A stretch of 64,000 nt of DNA from Jeotgalibacillus sp. ET6 (GTDB lineage Bacteria; Bacillota; Bacilli; Bacillales; Jeotgalibacillaceae): assembly GCF_029667115.1 (NCBI RefSeq), contig NZ_JARUIU010000001.1, positions 124,001 to 188,000 of the forward strand, written 5' to 3'. Below the pieces are notes generated by a model. That model was not told the origin of the DNA. It saw only the letters and a list, made by a program, of their open reading frames with translations, and searched no databases. The first letter of the stretch is position 1, and each line of letters begins with the position of its first letter. Both the position numbers and the translations under genes were made by a program. This document shows, one piece after another, positions 41,296 through 50,767 of the stretch.

Positions 41296-41532
41296 ATGAA
41301 AGAGCTTATCGAAACGATTGTCAAGCCACTTGTAGCTCACCCGGAGTCGGTAAGGATTGAAAAAGATGAAACAGACCGTTTGATCACCTTCAGGCTCTTC
41401 GTTCACAAGAACGATATGGGAAAAGTCATTGGCAAGCAAGGCAGAGTTGCGAAAGCTATACGTACAGTCGCTTTTGCTGGTGTGCCTGCACATCAGCAAA
41501 AGCGAACCGTCATTGAAATAGTGGATCAATAA
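41296..41532 (+). CDS. khpA: KH-domain RNA-binding protein KhpA
   Basis: Protein of 78 residues consisting of one KH domain with the GxxG loop in VIGKQGRVAKAIRTVA. In several Firmicutes it forms a complex with KhpB (Jag/EloR) and affects cell elongation and RNA metabolism. It lies 8 bases after rpsP. The B. subtilis counterpart is YlqC. A terminator starts within its stop codon. Confidence 0.93.
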   Translation: MKELIETIVKPLVAHPESVRIEKDETDRLITFRLFVHKNDMGKVIGKQGRVAKAIRTVAFAGVPAHQQKRTVIEIVDQ

Positions 41533-41557
41533 AAGGGAGGCTCCGTCCTCCCTTTTT
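41531..41557 (+). terminator. Terminator after khpA
   Basis: AAAGGGAGG pairs with CCTCCCTTT across a CTCCGT loop, followed by TT and a C. It overlaps the khpA stop codon and probably reduces read-through to ylqD. Confidence 0.8.
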
Positions 41558-41589
41558 CCATATAGAGATTTGTTAGGGGGAAAATAATC

Positions 41590-41982
41590 ATGCAAGTTAC
41601 ACAAAAAACGATTATAAAGGAAATAATGACAAACTCATCTAAATCCCGACTCAAACAAACATTAAATGAAAAAATTAAACGGGCGGAAAAAGAAATGGAC
41701 CAGCTTGTTTTTCAGCAAAAAAAGCTTGAAAAACAATTTGAACAATCTTCAGAAGCCGTTAAACAAAAAATTCAGCAGGAAATTAATAAAAGAAAGCAGC
41801 TTGTCCGCTCGATAAATACTCAGTTAAAATCAATTGAAGAAACACCGCTTGGAACAGAGTATACTTTGATGGAAACAGACACCGTCGTTGAACTGCATGA
41901 GGGCAGTATATGGCATCCTGAACAAAAGCCGGTCATTGTTCTTGAGGACGGCATGGTGAAAGAGATACGGCAGAGGTGGTAA
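41590..41982 (+). CDS. ylqD: YlqD-family protein of unknown function
   Basis: Protein of 130 residues. Residues about 20-80 form a highly charged coiled coil ([19 protein letters not shown]), and the C-terminal part is a short beta-rich segment ([13 protein letters not shown]). B. subtilis has YlqD in the same place between khpA and rimM; it has no established function. TTAGGGGG precedes the ATG. The position suggests a ribosome-related role, but nothing in the sequence proves it. Confidence 0.85.
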   Translation: MQVTQKTIIKEIMTNSSKSRLKQTLNEKIKRAEKEMDQLVFQQKKLEKQFEQSSEAVKQKIQQEINKRKQLVRSINTQLKSIEETPLGTEYTLMETDTVVELHEGSIWHPEQKPVIVLEDGMVKEIRQRW

Positions 41983-41983
41983 A

Positions 41984-42502
41984 ATGACAACATGGTTTAA
42001 TGTAGGTAAAATTGTTAATACGCATGGCATACGCGGTGAAGTGCGTGTCATTTCCAGAACGGACTTCCCGGATGAGCGCTATGTGCCTGGAAACGTTCTT
42101 TTTTTGTTTAAAGATGGGCAGCAGGATGCAAAAGAACTGATCATTAAGTCACACAGAAAGCATAAAAACTTTGATCTCCTCACATTTGAAGGCTTTGATA
42201 ATGTGAATGAAGTCGAGCCTTTTAAAGAAGGTATGCTGAAAATCTCTGAGGACCAATTAACCTCACTGGATGAAAATGAATTTTACTATCACGAGATTGT
42301 GGGCTGCCATGTATGGACAGACGAACAGGTAGAACTTGGCGTCATAAAAGAGATTCTGTCACCTGGAGCCAATGATGTGTGGGTGGTTCAGACTCATGAG
42401 GGAAAAGAACTGTTAATCCCTTATATCGAATCCGTCGTAAAAAAAGTTGATGTCTCTTCCAAGCAAGTTATTATAACCGTTATGGAGGGTTTGCTGGAAT
42501 GA
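41984..42502 (+). CDS. rimM: Ribosome maturation factor RimM
   Basis: Protein of 172 residues. N-terminal RimM barrel: [24 protein letters not shown]-terminal PRC-barrel: [38 protein letters not shown] (in part), which binds S19 during assembly of the 30S head. It starts one base after the ylqD stop with GAGGTGG upstream and overlaps trmD by 4 bases. Confidence 0.96.
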   Translation: MTTWFNVGKIVNTHGIRGEVRVISRTDFPDERYVPGNVLFLFKDGQQDAKELIIKSHRKHKNFDLLTFEGFDNVNEVEPFKEGMLKISEDQLTSLDENEFYYHEIVGCHVWTDEQVELGVIKEILSPGANDVWVVQTHEGKELLIPYIESVVKKVDVSSKQVIITVMEGLLE

Positions 42503-43245
42503 AGATAGATGTATTGTCTCTGTTTCCGGCAATGTTTGAAGGTGTTTTCGGAGAGTCGATCTTAAAAAAGGCGCAGGAAAAAGAAGCTGTGAGTTTCAAT
42601 GTGATTGATTTCAGAGAATTCTCCCCTCATAAGCAAAAATCTGTTGATGACTACCCTTATGGCGGAGGAGCAGGAATGGTCCTTAAACCGGAACCTGTTT
42701 TTGAAGCAGTCGACGCCATTACAACATCCAATACTGAAAAACCAAGAGTGATCCTGATGTGTCCTCAGGGAGAAAGATTTACCCAGAGGAAAGCGGAAGA
42801 ACTTTCGACTGAATCGCATCTGGTTTTTATATGTGGTCATTATGAGGGGTATGATGAGCGGATCCGTGAGCATCTCGTAACGGACGAAATTTCAATAGGA
42901 GACTTTGTTTTGACAGGAGGAGAGCTCGGTGCCATGGTCGCGATCGACAGCATTGTCCGTCTTCTTCCGGAAGTGCTTGGAAATGCAGAGTCTGCAGCAA
43001 AAGATTCGTTTTCAAGCGGCCTTCTTGAACACCCTCATTATACACGTCCTGCTGCTTACAGAGGTCTTGAAGTCCCTGCAGTTTTAACCTCAGGAAATCA
43101 CGCGAATATAGAAGAGTGGCGAAAGAAGGAATCCCTAAGAAGAACCTGGGAACGGAGACCTGATTTGCTTAAAGAAATCAATTTGGATTCACAGCAGCAG
43201 GAATGGCTTCATCATTTTGAAAAAGATAAAAAGAATGTTGATTGA
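42499..43245 (+). CDS. trmD: tRNA (guanine-37-N1) methyltransferase
   Basis: SPOUT-class enzyme of 248 residues. The SAM-binding trefoil knot includes [12 protein letters not shown] and [17 protein letters not shown]. The catalytic Asp lies in SIGDFVL and the flexible linker follows [11 protein letters not shown]. It methylates G37 next to the anticodon and prevents frameshifting. Its 3' end contains the -35 box of the rplS promoter. Confidence 0.97.
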   Translation: MKIDVLSLFPAMFEGVFGESILKKAQEKEAVSFNVIDFREFSPHKQKSVDDYPYGGGAGMVLKPEPVFEAVDAITTSNTEKPRVILMCPQGERFTQRKAEELSTESHLVFICGHYEGYDERIREHLVTDEISIGDFVLTGGELGAMVAIDSIVRLLPEVLGNAESAAKDSFSSGLLEHPHYTRPAAYRGLEVPAVLTSGNHANIEEWRKKESLRRTWERRPDLLKEINLDSQQQEWLHHFEKDKKNVD

Positions 43246-43266
43246 ATATCCTCACTGTGGTATTAT
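43238..43266 (+). promoter_or_regulatory. Predicted SigA promoter for rplS
   Basis: TTGATT (43238-43243) overlaps the trmD stop; a 17-base spacer leads to TATTAT (43261-43266) with an extended TGG. The transcript would start near 43273, just before a structured leader. Confidence 0.7.
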
Positions 43267-43273
43267 AGATTTT

Positions 43274-43362
43274 GTGCCAAGTTTACTGAAGTAAACAGGC
43301 CATTGAAAACGGTGTTCCGCTGCAAACGCAATAGAGGCAAGAGCATCTGTTGGAAGGAGTTG
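43274..43362 (+). ncRNA. Structured rplS leader, candidate L19 autoregulatory element
   Basis: The leader holds a perfect hairpin GTTTAC-TGAA-GTAAAC (43281-43296). A second fold follows, closed by TTCC (43315-43318) with GGAA (43352-43355), the latter overlapping the rplS Shine-Dalgarno AAGGAG. Firmicute rplS genes carry a known L19 leader motif at this position; I assign it by location and structure, not by a covariance-model match. Bound L19 would be expected to hide the ribosome binding site. Confidence 0.5.
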
Positions 43363-43368
43363 AAATCG

Positions 43369-43713
43369 ATGCATAACTTAATTCAAGAAATTACTCAAGA
43401 GCAGCTGCGTTCGGATCTTCCGTCATTTAAGCCTGGTGATACTGTTAAAGTACACGTTAAGGTTGTTGAGGGAACCCGTGAGCGTATTCAGGTGTATGAG
43501 GGTGTTGTGATTAAACGCCGTGGTGGTGGTGTCAGTGAAACATTTACAGTTCGTAAGATCTCTTACGGCGTAGGTGTTGAGCGTACATTCCCGGTACACA
43601 CGCCTAAAATTGCCCAGCTTGAGGTTGTGCGTCGCGGTAAAGTTCGCCGTGCGAAACTTTACTACCTACGCAATCTGCGTGGTAAAGCGGCCCGCATTAA
43701 AGAAATTCGATAA
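43369..43713 (+). CDS. rplS: 50S ribosomal protein L19
   Basis: Protein of 114 residues: [25 protein letters not shown] (in part: [14 protein letters not shown]), [19 protein letters not shown] and C-terminal [11 protein letters not shown]19 lies at the 30S-50S interface. The ATG at 43369 follows AAGGAG with a 9-base spacer; a longer in-frame start at 43303 would translate the structured leader and is rejected. Confidence 0.97.
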   Translation: MHNLIQEITQEQLRSDLPSFKPGDTVKVHVKVVEGTRERIQVYEGVVIKRRGGGVSETFTVRKISYGVGVERTFPVHTPKIAQLEVVRRGKVRRAKLYYLRNLRGKAARIKEIR

Positions 43714-43725
43714 TGGTTTTTTAAA

Positions 43726-43759
43726 AAGGAGCTTGCTTTTGCGAGCTTCTTTTTTTTTT
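43726..43759 (+). terminator. Terminator of rplS
   Basis: AAGGAGCTTGC pairs with GCGAGCTTCTT (with G-U steps) around TTTT, followed by a run of ten or more T residues ending at 43759. It is the longest T tract in the window. Confidence 0.92.
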
Positions 43760-43808
43760 GAGTCTCATGATTAAAAGCATAATTGCATCAGATTCATTTT
43801 CTCAATTA

Positions 43809-43817
43809 TGCTACAAT
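43809..43817 (+). promoter_or_regulatory. Extended -10 promoter for lepB
   Basis: TGC directly precedes TACAAT (43812-43817). The nearest -35-like box, TTGCAT at 43783, is too far (23 bases) to be standard, so activity would rest on the extended -10. It lies 44 bases before lepB. Confidence 0.5.
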
Positions 43818-43860
43818 ATAAAAGCAGGATTTAGATTATTATAAGTACGGAGGGTGAACG

Positions 43861-44424
43861 TTGAACGGAAAAAATGAGTGGTGGGAATGGGCAAAAGCGT
43901 TGCTGATTGCAGTTGCCGTTGCTGGTGTAATTCGCTTCTTTTTATTTACCCCAATTGTTGTAGAAGGTCTTTCTATGATGCCGACGCTGCATGACGGAAA
44001 TCGAATGATTGTAAACAAATTCAGCTATTCAATTTCTCAGCCATCCCGTTTTGACGTGATCGTTTTTCATACAACTGAAAACTCTGATTATATAAAGAGA
44101 GTCATTGGTTTACCTGGTGACGAAATAGTCTATAAAAATGATCAGCTTTATATTAATGAGGAACCCATAGACGAACCATTTCTTGAGAATTATAAACGTG
44201 AACTTAATGGGGAGATCTTAACTGGAGACTTCACATTAGAGGAATTGACTGGAGAACAAAAAGTCCCGCCGGGGGAAATTTTTGTTCTGGGAGATAATAG
44301 ACGATACAGCAAGGACAGCAGACATATCGGAACTGTAGAGATGGATGAAGTTATGGGAACCACGAACATTGTTTTTTGGCCATTGAATGACATGGGTATG
44401 GTAAACGAAAGTGAAAAAAATTAA
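43861..44424 (+). CDS. lepB: Type I signal peptidase
   Basis: Protein of 187 residues with one N-terminal membrane helix (about 12-30, ALLIAVAVAGVIRFFLFTPI in part) and the catalytic domain outside. Ser in VEGLSMMPTLHDG (about 39) and Lys in YIKRVIGLPGDE (about 80) form the dyad. The conserved GDNRRYSKDSRHIG box follows. It releases exported proteins after SRP/Sec targeting by products encoded nearby. TTG start after GGAGGG. A Sip-type gene between rplS and rbgA is common in Bacilli. Confidence 0.95.
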   Translation: MNGKNEWWEWAKALLIAVAVAGVIRFFLFTPIVVEGLSMMPTLHDGNRMIVNKFSYSISQPSRFDVIVFHTTENSDYIKRVIGLPGDEIVYKNDQLYINEEPIDEPFLENYKRELNGEILTGDFTLEELTGEQKVPPGEIFVLGDNRRYSKDSRHIGTVEMDEVMGTTNIVFWPLNDMGMVNESEKN

Positions 44425-44530
44425 ATCAAGATGCTTCAGGAAAAAACTCTATACAGAATCAATTTCAAAATAGGTATAGTATTTGATAAATAAAACAGAA
44501 GACTGATGACAACGAGTCAGGAGTGTTAGT

Positions 44531-45406
44531 ATGACAATACAATGGTTTCCGGGCCATATGGCAAAAGCAAGACGGCAAGTAACTGAAAAATTAAAGCTTG
44601 TGGATATTATTTTTGAGCTGGTAGACGCACGGATCCCTGTTTCCTCCAGAAATCCGATGATTGATGAAATTATTAATCAGAAACCCCGGCTGATCTTAAT
44701 TAACAAAGCAGACATGGCTGATCCTGTCCGAACGAAACAATGGATCTCCTATTTTGAACAAAGAGGGATACGTGCTCTTGCTATTAATTCAGATAAAGGA
44801 GTGGGGCTCCAGTCTATCCATAAAGTCACAATGGAAATATTGAAGGAAAAATGGAGCCGCATGGAATCCAGGGGCATTCGGCCAAGAGCAGTCCGGGCCA
44901 TGATAGTTGGAATTCCAAACGTAGGGAAATCAACGCTTATAAATCGTCTTGTGAAGAAAAACATTGCACAAACTGGCAATCGCCCCGGTGTTACAAAAGC
45001 GCAGCAATGGATTAAAGTAGGAAAAGAAATGGAGCTTCTTGATACTCCAGGGATCTTATGGCCTAAATTTGAAGATCCTGAAGTTGGCTACCGCCTAGCA
45101 TTGACAGGAGCGATTAAAGATACGCTGCTCAACCTGCAGGATATTGCAACATATGGTTTAAGGTTTATGGAAACATATTATCCTGACCGATTAAAAAAAC
45201 GTTATGAGATTGAAGACATCCCTGAGGATCTTGTTCAATTATTTGAAGCAATAGGCAAAAGAAGGGGCTGCCTTTCAGGAGGCGGATTGATCGACTTTGA
45301 CAAGACAGCTGACGTCATCGTAAGGGATATCAGAAATGTACAATTCGGACCCATAACATTCGATCTGGATCTTTTAGAGCAGTCTGAATCAGCGGACAGT
45401 AATTAA
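44531..45406 (+). CDS. rbgA: 50S assembly GTPase RbgA
   Basis: Protein of 291 residues with circularly permuted G motifs: G4 NKADMAD (about 58), G1 [16 protein letters not shown] (about 126), G3 DTPGILWP (about 170). It begins with the family signature [17 protein letters not shown], which includes the catalytic His. A C-terminal RNA-binding domain follows. RbgA is essential for late 50S maturation in B. subtilis, where the gene was named ylqF. AGGAGTG precedes the ATG. A terminator lies downstream. Confidence 0.96.
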   Translation: MTIQWFPGHMAKARRQVTEKLKLVDIIFELVDARIPVSSRNPMIDEIINQKPRLILINKADMADPVRTKQWISYFEQRGIRALAINSDKGVGLQSIHKVTMEILKEKWSRMESRGIRPRAVRAMIVGIPNVGKSTLINRLVKKNIAQTGNRPGVTKAQQWIKVGKEMELLDTPGILWPKFEDPEVGYRLALTGAIKDTLLNLQDIATYGLRFMETYYPDRLKKRYEIEDIPEDLVQLFEAIGKRRGCLSGGGLIDFDKTADVIVRDIRNVQFGPITFDLDLLEQSESADSN

Positions 45407-45458
45407 ACAGTTCAAAGAATCACTTATTTGCAGATCGTAAAAGTAGTTTTAATGCCTT

Positions 45459-45490
45459 GGACCCTGCAGCAGCGGGGTCTTTAATTTTTT
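45459..45490 (+). terminator. Terminator after rbgA
   Basis: GGACCCTGC (45459-45467) pairs with GCGGGGTCT (45472-45480), using two G-U pairs, around AGCA; TTAATTTTTT follows. Confidence 0.85.
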
Positions 45491-45529
45491 CTTACATAAC
45501 CGATAAACAAGATAAGGATGGATAATGGA

Positions 45530-46297
45530 ATGAATCAGTCAATTAAGGAAATTGAAAGAATCCTAAATTCATTGGAAACAGATGATGATGTAAGGCTCAA
45601 TGAGTGGAAGGAAGATTCGCGAAAAGGAGTCATAAAGCTTTTAAAGTCATTCTACTTAAGGATGGAAAAGAAGAAGGAACTTCACAAAAAATTTACACAA
45701 ATGCAAGTGTTTGAAAAAGAAGCGAGATTAAAAAGGTATGAAAGTATCGCTGGTATCGATGAAGTGGGAAGAGGACCTCTTGCAGGACCAGTAGTAGCAG
45801 CAGCTGTGGTTTTGCCGGAAGGCTTTTACCTCCCTGGACTGGATGATTCAAAAAAACTAACCGATGTAAAAAAAGAGTATTTATATAAAGAAATTCACCA
45901 CCAGGCAACAGCGATTGGCATCGGATTTTCAGAGGCACAAGAAATAGATGATGTGAACATTTACCAGGCAACTAAACTGGCAATGAACAGAGCTGTTAAC
46001 GATTTAGGGATGGTGCCGGAGATGCTGCTCATTGACGCGATGGCTATTGAAACTGAAATCCCTCAGAAGTCCATTATTAAAGGCGATTCCAGAAGCATTT
46101 CTATAGCTGCGGCGTCCATAGTGGCAAAAGTTACTAGAGACCGGTATATGGGGGAACTTGCACAATCGTATCCTTATTATAAATTTGAAAAAAACGCAGG
46201 ATACGGAACAAAAGAACATTTAAAAGGGCTGCAGACTCACGGTCCCTGCGCAGAGCATAGAATGTCGTTTGCCCCGGTTAAGTCCTTAAATAAGTAA
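45530..46297 (+). CDS. rnhB: Ribonuclease HII
   Basis: Protein of 255 residues. The N-terminal extension of about 75 residues is helical, as in other Bacillus RNase HII. The catalytic domain has AGIDEVGRGPLAGPVVAAAVV, with the first acidic residues, LLIDAMAIE and SISIAAASIVAKVTRDR. It removes ribonucleotides embedded in DNA. ATG 45530 is better spaced from AAGGA than the ATG at 45518, which abuts it. It is followed after 12 bases by the ylqG-like gene. Confidence 0.94.
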   Translation: MNQSIKEIERILNSLETDDDVRLNEWKEDSRKGVIKLLKSFYLRMEKKKELHKKFTQMQVFEKEARLKRYESIAGIDEVGRGPLAGPVVAAAVVLPEGFYLPGLDDSKKLTDVKKEYLYKEIHHQATAIGIGFSEAQEIDDVNIYQATKLAMNRAVNDLGMVPEMLLIDAMAIETEIPQKSIIKGDSRSISIAAASIVAKVTRDRYMGELAQSYPYYKFEKNAGYGTKEHLKGLQTHGPCAEHRMSFAPVKSLNK

Positions 46298-46309
46298 AGA
46301 GGTGAAGAG

Positions 46310-48139
46310 ATGGAGCATAATAAAGCCGGTGCAAAAAGTGAATATAACCTCTCCCGTATGTATTCTCAAAAACCTCAAACATTAAAACACGGACAATTGG
46401 TACTTGGGCTGGTTGAGAAAAAAGTTTCTGAACAAAAAGCCATTATGAAAATCGGCAGCCAGCATGTAACAGTGAACGTTTCCAAAGAGATGAGAGAAGG
46501 GAGTAAAGGACTGTATCAGGTTTCGGTAAACGAAGACGAAATTGAGTTAAAACCAATCAGCGAAAAAGCAGGCGCTGACAAGATAAACAGAACCGACCAG
46601 ACCATGAGGCCCCCCCGTTTGGATTTTTTAAAGGAAAATAGGGGTGTATCAGCTGAATTCCTGAAAGACCCGCTTCCGTTAAGCAGGGAACAGCAAGCTA
46701 AAGCAACTGACTGGACTGCTGCATCCATTAACAAGGAACAGGCACGTTCCATTATCAACCTGATGTTTTTAAAAAAACAGCCGTTTACTGATGCGGTATT
46801 TCATTCCTATCAAAGAGGAATGCAGGGAACCGAACAAAACCTGCAGGCCGATTTATCACGCTTAGTTGAATCACTTTCCAGTGAAAAGTCTGCTGCAGCT
46901 TCCCAGGTCATACATACGCTGAAAAAAATTCAAAATCCTTCACAGTATTTTATATCCCAGCAAATGACGGCAAAACTTTTCGGATTATTAACTGATCCCT
47001 CAACCGCCTCACACGTTCGTGAAACCGCTCTGCACACCCTAAAACAGCTTGAAGTTCTGCCCTGGTCGGTAAACCTATCGGATTGGTCAGAGGGCCTTAG
47101 AGAGGCTTATATGAGCGGAAGAGAAGTTCAGAAAGATAGTAAGGGACTTTTCCTAAGCCTCACTGAAGAAGCAGTCCAGCGATCCGCTTTACTGAAGTCA
47201 GAGGGCCGCGTCAGTGAAAGGGCAGAGGAGTTGGTTTCATTTGTGAAAAACAGCTCAGATGAAACGGTGAAAACTCTATCTAAACAGCTCTTTGAACGAA
47301 TGATAGAAATTCAGGCGATGCATGAATCTTCTCAAAAAAATCCCTTTGCAGGCAAAACGTTTATTTTTGAAGAGCTTCACTTAACTCCAAAAGATCGCTT
47401 ATTAAACCCTGCTCTTTTACATTCAAATAGGCAGAGCCCTGCTGTAAAAGAAGTTCACGATCTCATTCTGTCTGTATCAAGTGAAGCAGAAAAAGCCTTT
47501 AATTCTTTGCCATCAGGGCGGCAGCTGACAGAGATGTTCAGGGGGATTTTTTCAGTACTCGGCATCGATTATGAAAGCAGGCTGACCGGTTCCCCGCAAT
47601 CGATCGAACAGATTTCAGAAGGTCTAAAGCCGCAATTAACGATGCTGTTAAAAGATCCTAATTTATCACTATCTGCTAAAGAAACAGTGCAGCTGCTAAT
47701 TAATAAATTTAACGGCCAGCAGCTCCTATCCTCCGAATCAGGAAACACATCACACATTTTTTTTCAGCTTCCCGTTTACATGAAAGAAAAGCTGCTGGAC
47801 TTGACGATGCAGTGGACTGGAAAAAAGCAAAAAAACGGAAAGCTCGATGCGGATCACTCAAGAATTTTATTTTATATAAATCTGGAAAACTTAAAAGAAA
47901 CCGTTATTGATATGACCGTTCAAAAAAGAATAATTTCAATAGATGTATATACGCATAAAGAAGGGTTGCAGAAGCTCGGTGAATCTTTAAAGCCTTTTTT
48001 AAAATCGCAATTGGAAAAGGCTGATTATCAGCTTTCACATATTAAATTTTTGTCTTCAAAGCAGGCTTCACCACCGCCTCTGGATCCGGCGGCAGCGCAA
48101 ATGAATACTTTTTCTTCAGGAGTAGATATCAGAATATGA
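46310..48139 (+). CDS. ylqG: YlqG-like protein with FliK-like C-terminal region
   Basis: Protein of 609 residues. No catalytic motif or signal peptide is visible. An N-terminal beta-rich part (about 25-80) is followed by long helical stretches. The C-terminal segment, about 510-590 (ILFYINLENLKETVIDMTVQ, ISIDVYTHKEGLQKLGESLKPFLKSQL), resembles the FliK hook-length-control domain in order of strands and helices; this is my pattern judgement. It overlaps the FlhB-like ylqH by 4 bases. B. subtilis has YlqG in the same position. Function is unproven; the pairing suggests a type III export-related role. Confidence 0.75.
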   Translation: MEHNKAGAKSEYNLSRMYSQKPQTLKHGQLVLGLVEKKVSEQKAIMKIGSQHVTVNVSKEMREGSKGLYQVSVNEDEIELKPISEKAGADKINRTDQTMRPPRLDFLKENRGVSAEFLKDPLPLSREQQAKATDWTAASINKEQARSIINLMFLKKQPFTDAVFHSYQRGMQGTEQNLQADLSRLVESLSSEKSAAASQVIHTLKKIQNPSQYFISQQMTAKLFGLLTDPSTASHVRETALHTLKQLEVLPWSVNLSDWSEGLREAYMSGREVQKDSKGLFLSLTEEAVQRSALLKSEGRVSERAEELVSFVKNSSDETVKTLSKQLFERMIEIQAMHESSQKNPFAGKTFIFEELHLTPKDRLLNPALLHSNRQSPAVKEVHDLILSVSSEAEKAFNSLPSGRQLTEMFRGIFSVLGIDYESRLTGSPQSIEQISEGLKPQLTMLLKDPNLSLSAKETVQLLINKFNGQQLLSSESGNTSHIFFQLPVYMKEKLLDLTMQWTGKKQKNGKLDADHSRILFYINLENLKETVIDMTVQKRIISIDVYTHKEGLQKLGESLKPFLKSQLEKADYQLSHIKFLSSKQASPPPLDPAAAQMNTFSSGVDIRI

Positions 48140-48420
48140 AAAAGAAACCAGTCTACAAAAGAAAACAGGCGGTAGCTCTTACTTATAACCAGGAGCTGAG
48201 TGCTGCGCCTGTGGTCACGGGTAAAGGAAAAGGCTTAACAGCTGAAAACATTATTGAAAAAGCGCGTGAACATAATGTGCCGATTCAGGAAGACCCTGCA
48301 TTAGTTGAACTCCTCAGTCAGCTGGAGGTAAACGAATCAATTCCAGATGATTTATATCAGGCTGTAGCAGAAGTGTTCGCGTTTATATACAGACTTGATC
48401 AGACAGAAACTGAAAAATAA
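48136..48420 (+). CDS. ylqH: FlhB cytoplasmic-domain-like protein YlqH
   Basis: Protein of 94 residues matching the C-terminal part of FlhB/YscU export-switch proteins: AVALTYNQELSAAPVVTGKG, ENIIEKAREHNVPIQEDPALVELL, and IPDDLYQAVAEVFAFIYRLD. The membrane part of FlhB is absent, and the autocleavage motif Asn-Pro-Thr-His that precedes this region in FlhB is missing (KRKQAVALTY instead). It is translationally coupled to the FliK-like gene before it. FlhB itself should lie further along in the fla/che operon, beyond the window. Confidence 0.88.
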   Translation: MKKKPVYKRKQAVALTYNQELSAAPVVTGKGKGLTAENIIEKAREHNVPIQEDPALVELLSQLEVNESIPDDLYQAVAEVFAFIYRLDQTETEK

Positions 48421-48462
48421 ACGAATCGCATCGATTAATTGAATACCTTTAAAAAGCACAGG

Positions 48463-48492
48463 TTGTCGGTTTTTTCACTAGTTTGTCATAAA
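48463..48492 (+). promoter_or_regulatory. Candidate promoter for sucCD
   Basis: TTGTCG (48463-48468) and an extended -10, TGT followed by CATAAA (48487-48492), with an 18-base spacer. This is weak by consensus; the position is about 77 bases before sucC. No catabolite-response element was recognised with confidence. Confidence 0.4.
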
Positions 48493-48569
48493 TGGTAGAC
48501 ACCTGCTCTGTCATTTATTACAATGAAAGCGCAGTCTATTTTCAAAAGAGTTTGATAGGAGGATGGAAC

Positions 48570-49730
48570 ATGAATATCCATGAGTATCAAGGCAAGGAAC
48601 TCCTCAGGAAATATGGGGTATCCGTTCCACGCGGATTTGTTGCATTTACACCGAAAGAAGCGGTAGATGCAGCTAAAGAATTAGGCTCTGCTGTGACAGT
48701 GGTTAAAGCACAGATTCACGCCGGAGGAAGAGGCAAGGCAGGCGGCGTAAAAATAGCTAAAAACTTAGATGATGTGCGTACATATTCTAAAGAATTGCTC
48801 GGTAAAACGCTTGTTACACATCAAACAGGACCCGAAGGCAAAGAAATTAAGCGTATTCTCATTGAAGAAGGCTGTGATATCAAGAGTGAGTACTATATCG
48901 GACTGGTACTTGATCGCGCAACTTCCCGCATTACGCTGATGGCATCTGAAGAAGGCGGAACAGAAATTGAAGAGGTTGCAGAAGCGACTCCTGAAAAGAT
49001 CTTCCGTGAAACAATCGATCCTGTTATTGGATTAACCGCTTTTCAGGCTCGCCGCGTAGCATTTAATATTAATATTCCAAAAGAATTAGTCAACAAAACA
49101 GTTAAATTCATGCTCGGCCTTTATAAAATGTTCGTGGAAAAAGATTGTTCGATTGCTGAAATCAACCCGCTTGTTACGACTGGTGACGGTAATGTAATGG
49201 CGCTGGATGCAAAACTGAATTTCGATGCAAACGCTTTATACCGTCAAAAAGATGTTATGGAGTTCCGCGATCTTGATGAAGAAGATCCAAAGGAAATTGA
49301 AGCATCTAAATACGACCTGAGCTATATTTCACTTGATGGCGATATTGGCTGTATGGTTAATGGTGCGGGCCTTGCGATGGCGACAATGGACATTATTAAG
49401 CATTACGGGGGAGACCCGGCAAACTTCCTTGATGTTGGGGGCGGTGCTACAGCGGAAAAAGTGACAGAAGCATTTAAAATCATTCTTTCTGATACCGCTG
49501 TAAAAGGAATCTTTGTTAACATCTTTGGCGGAATTATGAAATGCGACATCATTGCTGAAGGTGTGGTTGAAGCTGCAAAGCAGGTTGAGCTCAAAGTTCC
49601 GCTTGTCGTACGTTTAGAGGGTACCAACGTGGAATTAGGCAAAAAAATCCTGAATGAATCAGGGTTGGATATTGTAGCAGCTGAGACAATGGCTGATGGC
49701 GCACAAAAAATCGTGGAATTAGTAGGCTAA
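48570..49730 (+). CDS. sucC: Succinyl-CoA synthetase beta subunit
   Basis: Protein of 386 residues. The N-terminal ATP-grasp domain begins [17 protein letters not shown] and binds ADP/ATP ([15 protein letters not shown]). The C-terminal ligase domain has [20 protein letters not shown]. It makes ATP from succinyl-CoA in the TCA cycle with SucD. The ATG at 48570 follows AGGAGGA; a longer in-frame start at 48492 is not supported by the family N terminus. It ends 18 bases before sucD. Confidence 0.97.
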   Translation: MNIHEYQGKELLRKYGVSVPRGFVAFTPKEAVDAAKELGSAVTVVKAQIHAGGRGKAGGVKIAKNLDDVRTYSKELLGKTLVTHQTGPEGKEIKRILIEEGCDIKSEYYIGLVLDRATSRITLMASEEGGTEIEEVAEATPEKIFRETIDPVIGLTAFQARRVAFNINIPKELVNKTVKFMLGLYKMFVEKDCSIAEINPLVTTGDGNVMALDAKLNFDANALYRQKDVMEFRDLDEEDPKEIEASKYDLSYISLDGDIGCMVNGAGLAMATMDIIKHYGGDPANFLDVGGGATAEKVTEAFKIILSDTAVKGIFVNIFGGIMKCDIIAEGVVEAAKQVELKVPLVVRLEGTNVELGKKILNESGLDIVAAETMADGAQKIVELVG

Positions 49731-49748
49731 GAAAGGCAGGGAGCATAA

Positions 49749-50651
49749 ATGAGTGTTTTTATTGATAAGAATACAAAAGTCTTAGTTCAAGGAATCACGG
49801 GTTCAACTGCCCTTTTCCACACCAAGCAGATGCTTGAGTACGGCACGAAAATTGTTGCAGGTGTAACGCCGGGAAAAGGCGGTACAGAAGCAGAAGGTGT
49901 ACCGGTATTTGATACAGTTGAAGCAGCTGTTAAAGCAACAGGCGCCAACGTTTCAGTAATCTACGTACCCGCTCCTTTTGCTGCGGATGCGATTTTAGAA
50001 GCAGTTGACGCTGAACTTGATATGGCAATTTGCATTACTGAACATATACCGGTCATTGACATGGTAAAAGTGAAAAGGTATATGGAAGGGAAAAAGACCC
50101 GTTTAGTCGGTCCTAACTGTCCTGGTGTTATTACGCCTGACGAATGTAAGATCGGAATTATGCCTGGATACATCCATACCAAGGGACATGTCGGGGTTGT
50201 TTCACGATCTGGAACACTGACTTATGAAGCAGTTCATCAGCTTTCACAAGCTGGAATTGGTCAATCAACAGCTGTAGGAATCGGCGGAGACCCTGTCAAC
50301 GGCACAAACTTTATTGACGCTCTTGAAGCCTTTAATCAGGACGATGATACATATGCTGTCATCATGATCGGTGAAATCGGCGGTACAGCTGAAGAAGAAG
50401 CTGCTGAATGGGTTAAAGCGAATATGAAAAAACCGGTTGTCGGTTTCATTGGTGGAGCAACTGCACCTCCAGGCAAACGGATGGGTCATGCCGGCGCGAT
50501 TATTTCCGGCGGTAAAGGCACAGCAGAAGAAAAAATTAAAGTAATGAATGAATGCGGCATTCAAGTTGCTGCTACTCCTTCTGTAATGGGAGAAACATTA
50601 ATTAATGTCTTAAAAGAACAGAATTTGTTTGATCAGTGTAAAACCCACTGA
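49749..50651 (+). CDS. sucD: Succinyl-CoA synthetase alpha subunit
   Basis: Protein of 300 residues. CoA-binding Rossmann domain: [18 protein letters not shown]. Ligase domain with the phosphorylated His in [21 protein letters not shown] (about 244). [17 protein letters not shown] is also conserved. It forms the heterodimer with SucC. A strong terminator follows about 40 bases after the stop. Confidence 0.97.
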   Translation: MSVFIDKNTKVLVQGITGSTALFHTKQMLEYGTKIVAGVTPGKGGTEAEGVPVFDTVEAAVKATGANVSVIYVPAPFAADAILEAVDAELDMAICITEHIPVIDMVKVKRYMEGKKTRLVGPNCPGVITPDECKIGIMPGYIHTKGHVGVVSRSGTLTYEAVHQLSQAGIGQSTAVGIGGDPVNGTNFIDALEAFNQDDDTYAVIMIGEIGGTAEEEAAEWVKANMKKPVVGFIGGATAPPGKRMGHAGAIISGGKGTAEEKIKVMNECGIQVAATPSVMGETLINVLKEQNLFDQCKTH

Positions 50652-50690
50652 TCGAATCAGTTAAATAGCAGTCCATAATCCATGACAAAT

Positions 50691-50727
50691 CAAATAGTCC
50701 CTGTCTCTCATCAGGGGCTATTTGTTT
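50691..50727 (+). terminator. Terminator of sucCD
   Basis: CAAATAGTCCCTG (50691-50703) pairs with CAGGGGCTATTTG (50712-50724), with one G-U step, around an 8-base loop, then TTT. Confidence 0.85.
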
Positions 50728-50767
50728 ATGGATCAGTTTAAAATAAATAGAGCATGGAGGAATATTG

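Noticed and set aside
41065-41604. 179-codon open frame antisense to rpsP and khpA
   Set aside because: It spans two well-known genes and a terminator; no ribosome binding site at its start.
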